NCBI RefSeq assembly: GCF_022458985.1
Contig: NC_061781.1
Coordinates: 8,893,501 to 8,957,500 of the forward strand
Direction of reading: 5' to 3'
Length of the DNA: 64,000 nucleotides
DNA from: Mugil cephalus
Lineage: Eukaryota > Chordata > Actinopteri > Mugiliformes > Mugilidae
Positions 23,813 to 34,590 of this stretch are shown one piece after another. Both the position numbers and the translations under genes were made by a program. Position 1 is the stretch's first letter, and each line of letters starts with the position of its first letter. The notes under the pieces were generated by a model. It did no database searches. It was not told the origin of the DNA and saw only the letters and a list, made by a program, of their open reading frames with translations.

Positions 23813-26800
23813 CTACTCTGATTTTCTCTTTGCAGTCCCTCTTCGCCAACACTTGCGCATGCAAAACAGGAAGCATTTCAGTTCCAACCACATAACGGTG
23901 ACGACGATGAGGACTAAAAAGCCAATGACATCCAAGCTATGGTACTGAATCCAGTTCAAGTTATGTGCAGCTACCCTGAGGTGGGAGGCTCCTTTGTGTC
24001 TCAAGACGAACTCAGTCCAGAAAACAGCCAGGTCCACAGGCTCAACAGGGCGGTCGAGGTGTATCTGGGACAGCTCCACTGCGTTCTCCTTGTAACTGGG
24101 GAAAGGAATCATTTAATTATTCATTGTCAATTTGTTTGTGGGTTTGACTAACACTGGACCGACGGTTAAGTCCCTGCTAACAAGCAAACGAAGACATCAG
24201 CACTGCAGATGAAAGACACTTAGCAAAAAAAAGAAGAAAAAAAAAAGAAAAAAGAAACACATCAGTTTCAAATGTTTGAGGAAGGAGAGTGCATTGTAGA
24301 CATTTGTTGAATTGTGACCTGTGAGAAACGCAACCAAAGGGCCCCTTTAAAACGCAAAATAAACAACATAAAAGCATGTTCAGCCAGGTACACTCTGTAC
24401 ACGTCCACACAGGCCAGATAAGATACAGAATGTGAAAACACCTGCATTTGGATGGACTCCACAAACAAATAGGAAAAATGCATCAAATTCAAATGTAGGC
24501 TCAAGTTATATTTATTTATTTTTAGTTCAACTCTAATGGATTTCTTCATTTGTATCATTTAGTTATGAATCCAAGTGCTGCCGTGAACATCCAGGTGTCT
24601 TACCTTTTGTCATGGATCATTTTATTCAGCGCAGCCAGTAGAGTTTCAGTGGTCACTTCGTATATACTGAGTTTCTCTGCAACACCGCGGGACACTACGC
24701 GAAGCACGTTGTCTCCCTGGTCCCCGAAAAGTGGAAACATCAACATTGGCACGGCGTTACAGATGCCTTCATAGATCCCGTGAGTACCCCCATGAGTAAT
24801 GAAGAGTTTTGCCTTGGGATGAGCTGGGGGGCAGAAACGAAAAACGCCCACAATTACACATCCAATCCGACAAGTATTATTAAGTATTACACTTAAAATG
24901 TTCTACATTTTCTTAAGTTTTTGATGAAACTAAACCCACCCAGGAGGTCGTTCTGAGGTAGCCACTTGAGAATTTTGACGTTCTTGGGTACATCTTCAGG
25001 GAGCGCACCAGTGTATCTCCACAGAACCTGAAACATAAATGATACCACCTCATTTTTAACACATGCAAACTAGTGCAATGAATGGATAGTTTACAGGATG
25101 ACAATGCCAGAGAACAAAGTCCTCCGGTTCAACCTGATTAAGCATGGGGCCTGTACGCACGCTGTGAAAATCTCTGGCTAATGTGTAAATGTTTGTCCCG
25201 CTTGAGCGGAGGACACTTCAACAATCAGTCTTACATAAAGTGTACAAAAAGCAGTCATAGGTCATCAAGTAAAGAGGTTTAATCGGGTTATCGTTACCCT
25301 CTGAGGGATCTGCCGGAAAGCATCAAAGAACTGTTTGGCTTTCTCCTCGGGCATGTTGGACACCATTGAACCCAGGGTAAAGACAATAAAGCCGTCGTCT
25401 CCTGAGCCTTCCACAAACTCCTCTAAGTCCTGCAGGGAGGTTGGAGAAAACACAAAAATGACAAAAAGGAATGTGCATGCGTGTATCCCCTATTTCTGAA
25501 GCAGCGTTACAACGCATTGTGTTTTGATCCACTTTGCATGCAGCACAGAGGCTCCTAATTAGGTAATCTTAAAAGCAACAGTCTCGCGTGCGCTTATGCC
25601 AACAAATCTTCTGCAGAGCATTTGATACCTGTTGACACAATAGAGCTCCTCTCTGCTATTCTTTGAAAATGCTGGCAATAGTCCAGAAATCGGCTTTTCC
25701 TGGTTCACATTACAACACAGACGACCAGAAAAACCAGGTCTGCCTTCACACAATGAGCCACATGAGATAAATATCAGTAAACAGTCAAATCATTCTGAAT
25801 CTTGATGCTCAATCAGCCTGAAAATGCTTTATTGTCTCTTAGGAAATACCATAAAATACCATTGAAGATTTATTTATTTTTTTTAATTAACTACAGTATT
25901 TTATGCATTTTATGCAAATGTTGGTTCCAGAGAAACTTCTCCCGTCTTTATTTTCATGTAAATTTGCAAAGGAGCCATTGTAGTCAGAAAAATTGCTTAT
26001 AAATTCAAAAGAAAGTGTATGAAAGTATCTGCATCCAGTGAATCCAGATGCGATGCATGCTTGATTACTTTGGTACTAACTTATTTGCATACTCACTGCT
26101 GGAAGAGGAGCCTTCTTTGCACAGTTGATCCCTCCGATAAAAACCATGTTTGGCATGACAGGTTTAGGCCATTCAAAAGTAAAGTCATATCTGAGAAGCC
26201 AGATAGCCCCGTGGCTTACAAGCTCTTTGTAGGTCGTGATTTCTCCAATATACTTAGTGACCAGCTCGTCAAAGTGGACATAGATAATTTTGCACATGTA
26301 GGACTGCACGGTAGACATGATCAGGTTTTTGACTCTCTGCGGGAAGGTCATGACGTCTGTATTACCAGAGAAGAAAGCGGGAACATAGGAAGGGGGAGAG
26401 GGGCACTGGTTTGCCTTTGCATCCAACTCACATGGAATCCCACGTAGGAAATAAACAGCAGGAATGGAAAAGATATGAGCCAGGACGGAGCCGCAGGGAA
26501 GGAAGGGGTCTGTGAGCATCAGCTCGAACTTCTCTCCCCTCAGAAGATTCATCATAGACTCGTTGTTCAGCAGGGTCTCGCAGCTTTGCACCTGGGTTGT
26601 AGTGAACTTTATCAAACGTTCCACGTTGACGAACAAATCTGTGAATTCTGGCGGTTTGAGGAACACTCCTTCTCTGAGCTGGTTAAAAGTGTTATCCAGT
26701 TCTTCTTTGGTATATGGCGGCTGGTAGATCAGAGTCTTGTAGTCTTTTGAGCCACCTGCCTCTGTTTTGGTGATCAAAAGGCTGGTTTCAGGCACCAGCA

Positions 26801-26972
26801 CCACGACCTCGTGGCCCCTGCGGCTGAGCTCCTTCACCAGTATCTTCATGCTGAGCCAGTGGCTCCCATCCACAGGCATAACCAGCACCTTCGCCCCCTG
26901 AACAGGCCCCAGACTGAGGCAGCATATCCAAGCCAGGATCCCCAGCGTAGGAAACCACACCCCGCTGCTCAT
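23813..26972 (-). CDS. UDP-glucuronosyltransferase, UGT1 family
   Basis: This enzyme transfers glucuronic acid from UDP-glucuronate to small lipophilic compounds at the luminal face of the ER. Five exons join in phase: 26097-26972 (876 nt), 25298-25429 (132), 24940-25027 (88), 24604-24823 (220) and 23813-24095 (283). The product is 532 aa. The exon sizes match the UGT1 pattern of one long first exon plus four short common exons. Residues 1-26 are a signal peptide. The catalytic His is His38 in DGSHWLSM. The UGT signature spans about 358-404, from WLPQNDLL through [13 protein letters not shown] to FGDQGDN. A transmembrane helix ([13 protein letters not shown]) lies near the end, and the tail KRKSE fits a KxKxx ER-retrieval motif. 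The ATG at 26972 is preferred; an in-frame TTG 36 nt upstream is not needed. Only one first exon is visible upstream. UGT1A versus UGT1B cannot be settled here. Confidence 0.93.
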
Positions 26973-27020
26973 TGCGTCCTCCCTGTGCTGCAGGCTGGTT
27001 TGCTGCAAGAACTATAGAGG

Positions 27021-27120
27021 TGCCTCTTGTCAAGAGGCAGCTTTATGCGTGTCCGTGTGAAGGGGGGTGTGTGTTTAAATCCTGCAGGAAGTCTGCATTT
27101 GCAGTCAGGCTATTATATAA
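27021..27120 (-). promoter_or_regulatory. Candidate UGT1 core promoter
   Basis: On the minus strand a TTATATAATA element lies at 27120-27111, about 140 bp upstream of the ATG, and is a plausible TATA box. A perfect 9-bp inverted repeat (TGCCTCTTG and CAAGAGGCA around one base) sits at 27021-27039, in what would be the 5' leader. A GTTAATCAC word near 27197 resembles an HNF1 half-site, which would fit a liver gene. All functional readings are inference. Confidence 0.35.
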
Positions 27121-27783
27121 CCTCAGGAAGACAGGCACAGTGGAGATTCCCTGCGGAATTTGTAGGGGAAGTTCAGCATTCAGAGTCTGTCTCTAGTTAA
27201 TCACTCTTTAATGTCACTAAGTGTATTTTCTTTTTCGTGCTGGGTCTACTCTGTCTTCTGCATTCGCTTACACCCGGCACATTAATCATTCTCATTTCTG
27301 TCGTGACATCTGCTTTTAATCGCAGCCCTTTTCAGTCCGTATTCATTGTTTTAAGTGCTGAATTCTAGCGGTCAGTGAGATGTGCAAGTCATGGTGGCAA
27401 AGGCTGAACTGAACTTTGAGCAGAGTCCTCTCTGTTTGCTTTGGCTGTTCCGTCTCTCCGCCCCCTGAAAAAGAGACACATGCGTGCCTAATAGGCGAAT
27501 GCCCTCTTTTTTTCACTCCTTCTAGACACGCACATGTACATCTACAAGCGCTGTAAACGGACTGGTGGCGTGCGAAGTCATTTGTAATAGGAAACCTACA
27601 CCCTTCTCCTCGGAGGGGGTTGATAACATCAAGACATTGATGTAATACTTGGAATTCTACCGTTGGTTACGACCAGCTCATGAAATCCACTTGAGCACTC
27701 GAGCGAACAGCGCATTCAGAAAAAAAGAAAAAAAAGAAAGAAATATGAATATACTGTATATACCATATACATATGTATACATT

Positions 27784-27864
27784 CACACTACCAGTCAAAT
27801 GTTTGGAGCCACCTTCTCATTCACTTCAATGAGAAAGTGTGTCAAACGTTTGACTGGTAGTGTG
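27784..27864. mobile_element. 81-bp palindromic Tc1-type MITE
   Basis: The ends CACACTACCAGTCAAATGTTTG and CAAACGTTTGACTGGTAGTGTG are inverted repeats with 21 of 22 positions matching. The inner part continues the palindrome (CTTCTCATT and AATGAGAAAG). The terminal word TTTGACTGGTAGTGTG is identical to the right end of the Tc1 element at 30820-32402. It is therefore a non-autonomous or hairpin derivative of a Tc1/mariner element. A TG/TA simple repeat follows immediately. Confidence 0.75.
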
Positions 27865-28258
27865 TGTGTGTGTGTATACAGTATGTGGAGCACAAACGAC
27901 AACACAGTCACACTCTTTTCCTGGAATGCGCTGGTTTTTCAGTTCCACGATGTAACAGGAAACTGTGGAAACCAAAGAAGGCAGCACACGCGTTTTTACA
28001 AATCTCAGGACCCTCTGCGCTTACTCTGATGCAAAGCGAAGGAACACAACCGGAGGTTAAATGAGGATTTGTGAAGGGAGGGAGAGGGGCTTGCCTAGTG
28101 AGGGTCAGTGGTTTGGCCTGAGCGGGGGGTTTCCCATGGCAACTCTTTGTCCAGCAGAAAGTAGCTCCAGAGAAAGGGAGTAGACGCCGCTTTCAGTGGA
28201 TGTAACGGGTGCAGAGCGACAAAAGGACATGAATCAGCAAAGAGAAGTCGCTGGTGAC

Positions 28259-28348
28259 TTTAAGGAAAATGTAATGTTGTACAGCAAACTGTACAACATT
28301 ACTATTCTATGCAAAGCTGAGAAACTGAATCTACCTATTTTCCTTAAA
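28259..28348. repeat. Nested perfect palindromes (hairpin)
   Basis: The inner arms GTAATGTTGTACAG (28271-28284) and CTGTACAACATTAC (28289-28302) pair perfectly over 14 bp around the loop CAAA. The outer arms TTTAAGGAAAAT (28259-28270) and ATTTTCCTTAAA (28337-28348) pair perfectly over 12 bp. The left outer arm abuts the left inner arm, but 34 nt separate them on the right. It may be the remains of a palindromic MITE or a structured RNA. Confidence 0.65.
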
Positions 28349-29755
28349 CAGACGTATATTTTGCACTTGAGAAAATGCAATATCAGCAGTTCTGTATAAT
28401 TTGTGTTTTCATTGTCAAACACACTTTCTGCTGTCCTGTATTTTATTTACTCAAGTGATTCAGTAAGTTCCATAAGAACTTGAATTTAGTCAAAACTGAA
28501 AATGTTCTCTAACATCAGAAGAAAATGCAGCGGTTCTGTAGAATAAATTATCCTTTGACTTTATAAAACTGTGCTGGACTCCTCCCGAGGATGTCTGGCT
28601 CTAAATGATTTCTTTGTATAACGTTACACAACAGCCCACCTAGTGATTGCGCGGAAAAGCTTTAGGTCATAATTAAAGACATAACCACTGGTCCGCCAGA
28701 AGCATGAAAACACACACACATCCCCTCTCTGCATAAAAGTGTCGTGCCATCGAGCATTCAAGTAAAAAAAAAGAAAAAAGAAAACATTTGCGTACGTTTG
28801 TTTGGTCAGCGAGATGCAAAAGCAGATGTTTAAAGCCAAAAGAGAGCTGGCAGTGCTGAGATACTGAGGGAGTTCCAGTACTTCATTCTCCCCCGTTGGG
28901 GCCCCACCCAAACTGACCCTTACATATTTAAGTGAAAGGAGCACAATGAAAAACCCTATAGTACACACAGCTTGCTGTGTACACTAATAGAGATCCGAGA
29001 ACCACAGCAAATATAAACCGCAAGCACTATGGCCTAGTCGGTACTTCACAGTTGGCATTTTATTTATTTACTGCACATTGATAGCCATGCAGGCTAATTT
29101 CCATCTGTAGTGCCTGGTGGTATTAAAAAGGAGACTAAAAAGAACTCCGGAGATCATGACACACAAGAACAAACAAACAAAACAACCAGGATCAGAACTA
29201 GATAAAAGGGGAAAGAAGATTTACACATTAAAATACATCAAATAAAAGTTCAGTAGTAAGTGTTGATTATCTAGTAACCATGTTTTAGTTGGACCTTTGG
29301 AAACGCTTTTCATGTTCTTGTTGATAACTCTCACTGACCTGAGCTATAAACTCTGATACTAGGCTATCAGTAACCTTTTAACAGGAATCCTATTTGGCAA
29401 TATGTTGCAACACAGAGCTCAGGCCTGAAAATAACCAGTAAAAATCATAAACCAACAACAAGCCGCATAAAATATACTTAACATACAACATTTAAATTCT
29501 AAATTTATCCTATGAAGACGTCCGACTTTAGTTTTGAGTTAAATGTGAGGAGAAAGGGAGACCACTACAAACCACTTGTATGTACAATTTAACACCAAAT
29601 CAGTATCATAATTCTTGTGTAATTCTCAGTGACAAGTTCAGTATGTGACATTCCGGGTGGACAAAAGAAGGAGCGTATTTGAAACTGCCTTATTTCTAGT
29701 GGACCTAGACGGCGGCTTTTCACGCCGCCATCAACTGCGGCTCTTCAGAAAAAGC
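28349..29755. other. Intergenic DNA, no gene recognised
   Basis: AT-rich sequence with A runs near 28764-28785. Short ORFs such as the one on the minus strand at 28624-28968 contain no recognised motif and read like low-complexity chance frames. Confidence 0.5.
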
Positions 29756-29938
29756 TCAGAATTTTACTGCAAGCCGATGGTTCAGGTGAAAATATGCTCC
29801 TTGGATTTGACCGCACTCCTCCAAAACTTGAATGAACTTGTGGATTAGTGACTCACTAGTCTGGCCGTTGATGTTGCTGCCATCTGTTTCTTTTAGCAAA
29901 TGAGGAACATTCACGCTGCAGGGTATCGTCAGTCGCAT
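29756..29938 (-). CDS. Unidentified 60-aa ORF
   Basis: This minus-strand ORF begins MRLTIPCSVNVPHLLKE, ends LNHRLAVKF and has a balanced, protein-like composition (mixed hydrophobic, acidic and basic residues, two cysteines, no low complexity). It is preceded by a modest context (ACACAATGC). I do not recognise the product. No splice partner exons were identified. A 67-aa frame on the opposite strand overlaps it, and at this length chance cannot be excluded. It could be a small protein gene, one exon of a larger gene, or a retrocopy fragment. Confidence 0.25.
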   Translation of the reverse strand: MRLTIPCSVNVPHLLKETDGSNINGQTSESLIHKFIQVLEECGQIQGAYFHLNHRLAVKF

Positions 29939-30469
29939 TGTGTTAGATCATAATTTTCATTTTCTTTTTGCCGATCCGCGGTCTCGATTACACGGTTTTA
30001 TATTCTGTTGAATGGATTTCGATTAAAGAGCTGTAAATCTTTCACCTGCCTTGTGCAAAGACTGGTAGTTACAGGGTGAGGATCTATCTACATGATTTAG
30101 TTGCAGGATGCAGGTTGTTTTACAAAGGTGGGTGGTGAAATGGACTGTGCATCGGTTAATGCCTGAGAACATTCTTTTAAAAATCCTGCTGTGGGAAAGT
30201 CGCCGTAAGACAAATCATTCAAACAACATATTAGGATGCACCTCACAACGAGCTGCCATAAAAATGGAATAAGAAGGGAATATGAAAGGAACTGTGGCAT
30301 GACCAAAAAGATGATGATAATTCAGCTCGAAAGGGAGAAAACACAACAACAGACACAACGACTTAAAGCAACGTGCCGTTTTTGGACACACTTAAGGCTC
30401 TCAGTTGGTGGTGCTATAACCTCAAAGCACCTTCCAGTAGATTGTTTTAGTTACTCCATTTCACTATAT
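29939..30469. other. Intergenic DNA before the nested transposon
   Basis: No gene or clear repeat recognised. A GCCGATCCGCGG patch at about 29970 is locally GC-rich. Confidence 0.4.
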
Positions 30470-30740
30470 CAGGGGTCTTCAATGTTATTAAGTTATTCAA
30501 ATTACGCACAGGTTCAAATATTTATTTGTCTTAATTTCAAACATGTGCAACTGCTGTAAACATAAACATACATACTGTACAAATATATATTTCATCTGGG
30601 GATTGTAGAGGCTCTCAGCCAGCTAAGGGGAACTTGACAGAGTCAGGGTGTAATATGTGGCCTCGCTGGATTAATGTTAATGTGCATTTAAAGGCATTTA
30701 AATTTGTGGGGGAAAATTAAAAAATATATATATAAAAAAA

Positions 30741-30800
30741 TAGCCAACTGGGACAGGCTCCATCATCCCCCCGCGAGACCCTACTGAAGGATTAATCAGT
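30741..30800. repeat. Fragment of another fish dispersed repeat
   Basis: The words GGGACAGGCTCCATCATCCC and CCGCGAGACCCT resemble the GGGATAGGCTCCAGC...CCGCGACCCT consensus that I remember as widespread in fish. Only about 45 bp remain, next to the left end of the Tc1 element. Confidence 0.45.
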
Positions 30801-30819
30801 AAAAAAAAAAAAAAAAAAA

Positions 30820-32398
30820 GTTTTAGAACACCACACTCTTTCCATATTTATTTTTTTACTGAAAAGTATTCAGTTTGTGTCATTGCACTCTGAAATGAAA
30901 ACATAGAACAAATAAGCAATTTGAGTAGAAAAACAGATCACAGAATCAATTTATAGGCCTAAATGTATTCTAAACTTTTGACTCATCAAAGTAGCCACCT
31001 TTGGCAGATATAACAGCTGAACACACCCGTGACAGTCCTTCTACAATAGAAATCAAATATTCCCAAGAAGACTTGGGAAGAAGTTCTTCCAAAGTCTGTT
31101 GCAGAAGTTCCCATAAATGTGTGGCACTTGAAGTTTGCTTGACTTTCACTCTTCTGTCCAGTTCATCCCAAACCAGCTCAGTGGGGTTTAAGTCTGGAGA
31201 CTGTGCTGGCCACTCCATGTTTTCATACCATCCTGTTCTTTTTTTTCCCTGAGGTAGTTTTGATATAGCTTGGACTTGTGTTTTGGGTCATTATCTTACT
31301 GTAGGATGAACCTCTGACCATCTAGGCGCATACAAGAGGGTATTGCATGGCGCTGCAGAATGCTGTGGAAGCCGTTTTGGTTCAGGGTGCCCCTGACTCT
31401 GTACAAGTCACCGACCTCGGATCCAGCAAAACAGCCCCAGACCATCACACTTCCTCCTCCATGTTTGACAGTTGATGTCACACACTGTGTAAACAATCCC
31501 CTCGCCTACCCGACGCCGTACAAAGATCCTGCGTGATGAACCGAAGATTTGAAATTTTGATTAATCAGTCCATAATACCTTCTTCCAGTCATCAGTAGGC
31601 GGTGTTTCGCGGCCCCTGGAGAGCCTCTTTGTCTGATTCTGACATCTTAGCAATGGCTTTCTTGCTGCAACTCGTCCTGTCAAACCAGCAGCTTGAAGTC
31701 TTCTCTTCACAGTTGAAACTAAGACTGGCTTACTACGACTACTATTAAGCTGTGCTTAAAGCTGTTGTCCTGTGAGCCGCCTGTCACGCAAGCCGTTAAC
31801 GCTCAGAAACTTGTCCTCTGATTCCGTTGTGGCTTTGGGTCTGCCAGACAGCTTCCTGTCAGAGTTTCCCCCAGTTTCTGAGCCTTTTGATGGCGAAGAA
31901 ACCTGCACTCACTAACACCTTGACTTTCTTTGCAATTTCCCTGTAGGAAAGACCTACATTTTTAAGTGTTATGATGGTCTGTCTCTCTTCCATTGTTAAT
32001 TGCCTTTTTCTCACCATTTTTGTAGCAACACACTACTTTCTGCAGTACAATACTGTTCACCTGACGCTCATGAGGGTCTGGTACCACATTGTGTTCCTAC
32101 ACTGCCTTTGTGCAGACAGAGGGGGTTGTTAAGTAATCAAGAAAAGTTGGAACACCTGTAGGAATTAGTAGCACCAGCTTTCAAGGCTGATTGAACCTTC
32201 ATTGCTGCAGAACAGCTTTAAATTGTTAACCCACTTCATGTTCCCTGAAAAAGGCCTTTTTGTATAATTCTGAAATGTACATTATTTTTCAGTCAGTACT
32301 TACCTTTGTACCATTTCAAGCTATTCATTGCGCTTGCATGACTTGAATTACAATAAATAACTGGAAAAATTAGGGTGTCGTAAAACTTTTGACTGGTA

Positions 32399-32402
<4 letters not shown>
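30820..32402 (-). mobile_element. Tc1/mariner transposon, decayed
   Basis: The right terminus ends TTTTGACTGGTAGTGTG and matches the small MITE at 27784-27864. The left terminus begins AGTTTTAGAACACC after a 19-base A run. It pairs with the subterminal part of the right end (AGTTTTACGACACC on the complement), so the outermost bases on the left are lost. The element encloses a broken transposase gene in minus orientation. An AT microsatellite (32406-32440) abuts its right end, fitting a TA target site. Confidence 0.8.
30970..32017 (-). pseudogene. Tc1-like transposase, frameshifted
   Basis: The region spans about 1.05 kb, the usual size of a Tc1 transposase gene of about 340 codons. The N-terminal part starts at an ATG at 32017 and carries the paired helix-turn-helix type sequence. 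The middle (31296-31496) contains VMVWGCFAG of the catalytic core. The C-terminal piece (30970-31218) contains WPAQSPDLNP, WDELDR and VISAKGG. Stops and frame changes separate these pieces, for example near 31219-31300 and 31500-31760, so no active transposase is encoded. Confidence 0.85.

Positions 32403-32440
<38 letters not shown>
32402..32440. repeat. GT/AT microsatellite
   Basis: A short GTGTGT run followed by about 17 AT units, between the Tc1 terminus and the remainder of the hAT-like MITE. Confidence 0.9.
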
Positions 32441-32442
<2 letters not shown>

Positions 32443-32530
32443 TATAAAAATGTCTAATCAACCAAAGATTTTGCGACCCCATTGCAGTACCTCCGCAAAC
32501 CCTCTAGGGGTCATGGACACCTTGTCAGTG

Positions 32531-33479
32531 TTGTCAAATTGTATCCTCGACAGTCTGATGCTGTCACACAAACACTTTCATACTTCAGCTCATCTTAATG
32601 TTAGCCTCAAGTTCAAAAGTAAAAGTTACGTGCTCCTGATTTAAAAAGAGGGACTGCAGGACCCAACCTGCTCTGAACCCTGCCTTGATTATACAGTACA
32701 GTATGGTTGCAATTTATCTTGCTAGACAGTTAGACAGCACACTCACAACCTTATCAAGCACCTGCATATTAGTTCTTTTAGAAGGGTTATAGTTCTGTCG
32801 GTAGCACCAGGGTGCACTGGGTGAGTGCCGGTTCATATGAGATTTTATTGGCAGCCTGGTGCGTGTTTAAAGTTCAAGAAGACAGTGGGGATTAATTCAG
32901 ATAGTGTCAGTTGTAAGTGCTTGCTGTGTGCGACTAACAAAGTATGAAAGGTATTTGCAAACATACTGCTCATGCCAACTGTGGAGTGAAGATCGGTAGA
33001 TAGATTTTTTTCTTTTTTTTTTACTTTTCTGTTTTGTAGGAGCCCTAAAAGGCTGATAAGTACTCCAGTGCGTCCCCCTCCTGCTCTAACTCAAACATAT
33101 CAGATAAAACATGGGTTGGCCTCTAATGTGGAGAGTTGGTAAAATCTAATCAGCACAGCCATTGTTCTGAAAAGCTCTGCTTTGGTCTTCAAAGAGGGCC
33201 AGCGAAAGCACGCCCTGCCATATGAGAGGGTCACTAAACACCACCTACGACTACGTTTAATTCAAAGTGTTCAAGGTGTTTTGGTTCCTTTTATTTAAAT
33301 TGAGTTTCCAGACTCGTTGATTATGTTTGATAATGTATCCTCATTTTATACGATGAGATGGGGTTATTGATTGGGACTGTTACTCCATCGAACATGCAGA
33401 TAGTGTACATGCATACAGGTGAAGTAAATAACAATGACCATCTTGTACCACCCGCCTGGACCAGACCAGATACCCCCAC
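32531..33479. other. Intergenic DNA, no gene recognised
   Basis: Mostly unique-looking sequence with a T run near 33007-33021. No ORF shows a recognised motif. Confidence 0.4.
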
Positions 33480-33700
33480 CCCATAGCAAAGACACTCCTT
33501 GATGTCATCGCCAGCAGGATGCAGCCTGACACAGAAACACAGATAAACACAACATAAACACAGAAAAACACAAATAACAGCACAAGGTTTTGACCTGACC
33601 TCCAAATTCACTAGATCCCAAACTGGCCAAGTATCTGTGGGATGCACTGGAACAAACTTGATCCACTGAAGCCCATGTTACGCCAGTTTGGCGTATGTGG
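33480..33700 (+). pseudogene. Relic of a second Tc1-type transposase
   Basis: Around 33598-33660 the plus strand reads PPNSLDPKLAKYLWDALEQ followed by a stop. This corresponds to the PPNSPDLNPIEHLWD block near the end of Tc1 transposases. The preceding text at 33500-33535 (CCAGCAGGATGCAGCCTGACACA) resembles the nucleotide sequence of the QDNAPCH block. It is a different Tc1 family from the element at 30820-32402, and only a fragment remains. Confidence 0.6.
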
Positions 33701-34555
33701 CTGAGCGAATGGTGGAGACTCTGGCAAGCACGGTGGGAACAGTTGCGAACAAAGACAACAAAGACTTAACCGATCCATGGTGACAATGATTTAAAATGTG
33801 CTGGCAATGCTTGGATTGATCCAGGTGTGCCTATTTCCACCTGTCAAACAGCAATAAACCAAGTCCACATGTGGCATAGAAAAGACGGAAGTAGTAAGCT
33901 GACACCTGCTCTTTGAACAGATACCGCCTCAGTGCTTGACTCAGCAACATTTTGTCCTGGGCTGCTCCTCTTGTGTTTCATTGTGTCACCTTTATAGTTT
34001 ATATGTGTCGGCCAACTTTTGTCAGACAGTAGTAAAAATCTGCATAGACGTGCAAGGGTCAAGCTGTAATACTTGCATACTATAAACTACTTGGACATTT
34101 CATATCGGCTCTGTAAAGTAGCTGCAATTAAATGTCCGCTTCGTAAAGTGAAATGTTCGGCTGAAACCACAAGATGGCGCCAAAGTCATAGGGAACTTGT
34201 CCTCGGTACAGACTCTCACTGCCTTTGTTCAACACATTTGACCTTTTGCTGTCTGTGGTCAGGAGTGCTGCATCAGCCAGTTCCCAAATGAATGAATATC
34301 GTTCACCGTTGTGTTTTTTTCTGCTGTGATTCAGTCAGCGCCGGCTATGTGACCATGTTTGCAAGATGGAAGTTTGTTTTTGTTGTTGTTGCGTAAAATA
34401 AAGTAAAAGTTTTGTGTTCATTCTGATGACTTTCAAAAACACATCACACGCATCTACTCTAGTGTGATTGGACGTGCGTCTTGATTTCCCATCCCTCGCT
34501 TAACGCAGCTCATACTGTATGAATTACGCGTGAGATCACACGTCCAAAGGGTTAA

Positions 34556-34556
<1 letters not shown>
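33701..34556. other. Intergenic DNA upstream of nxph2
   Basis: No gene recognised. The stretch ends in a 33-base A run. Confidence 0.4.

Positions 34557-34589
<33 letters not shown>
34557..34589. repeat. Poly-A tract of 33 bases
   Basis: An uninterrupted A run, following GGGTTAAC and directly before the CpG-richer sequence of the nxph2 5' region. No retroposon body was recognised upstream. Confidence 0.9.

Positions 34590-34590
<1 letters not shown>

Larger units (their letters stand above)
30470..32530 (-). mobile_element. hAT-like MITE split by a Tc1 transposon (nested)
   Basis: On the minus strand the segment 32515-32440 reads like 23168-23245 (CCTCTAGGGG-type word, GGAGGTACTGCA, CGCAAAATCTTT, TTAGACATTTTT). 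Sequence matching 23240-23300 then resumes at about 30735 downward (AATTTTCCCCCAC, CACATTAACAT, AATCCA). It ends at 30470 with the terminus CAGGGGTCTTCAATG. This is the same element family as 23151-23478 in reverse orientation, interrupted by about 1.7 kb. The interruption contains a Tc1 transposon and a short fragment of another fish repeat (30746-30790). Confidence 0.65.

Noticed and set aside
26019-26750. Plus-strand ORFs within the UGT1 first exon
   Set aside because: They are antisense to the clearly recognised UGT1 coding sequence.
26973-27008. Upstream 12-codon extension of the UGT1 start
   Set aside because: The first codon of the extension is TTG; the ATG at 26972 gives a normal UGT signal peptide.
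27649-28029. 126-aa plus-strand ORF
   Set aside because: It runs through the palindromic MITE and a TG repeat, so it is not a gene.
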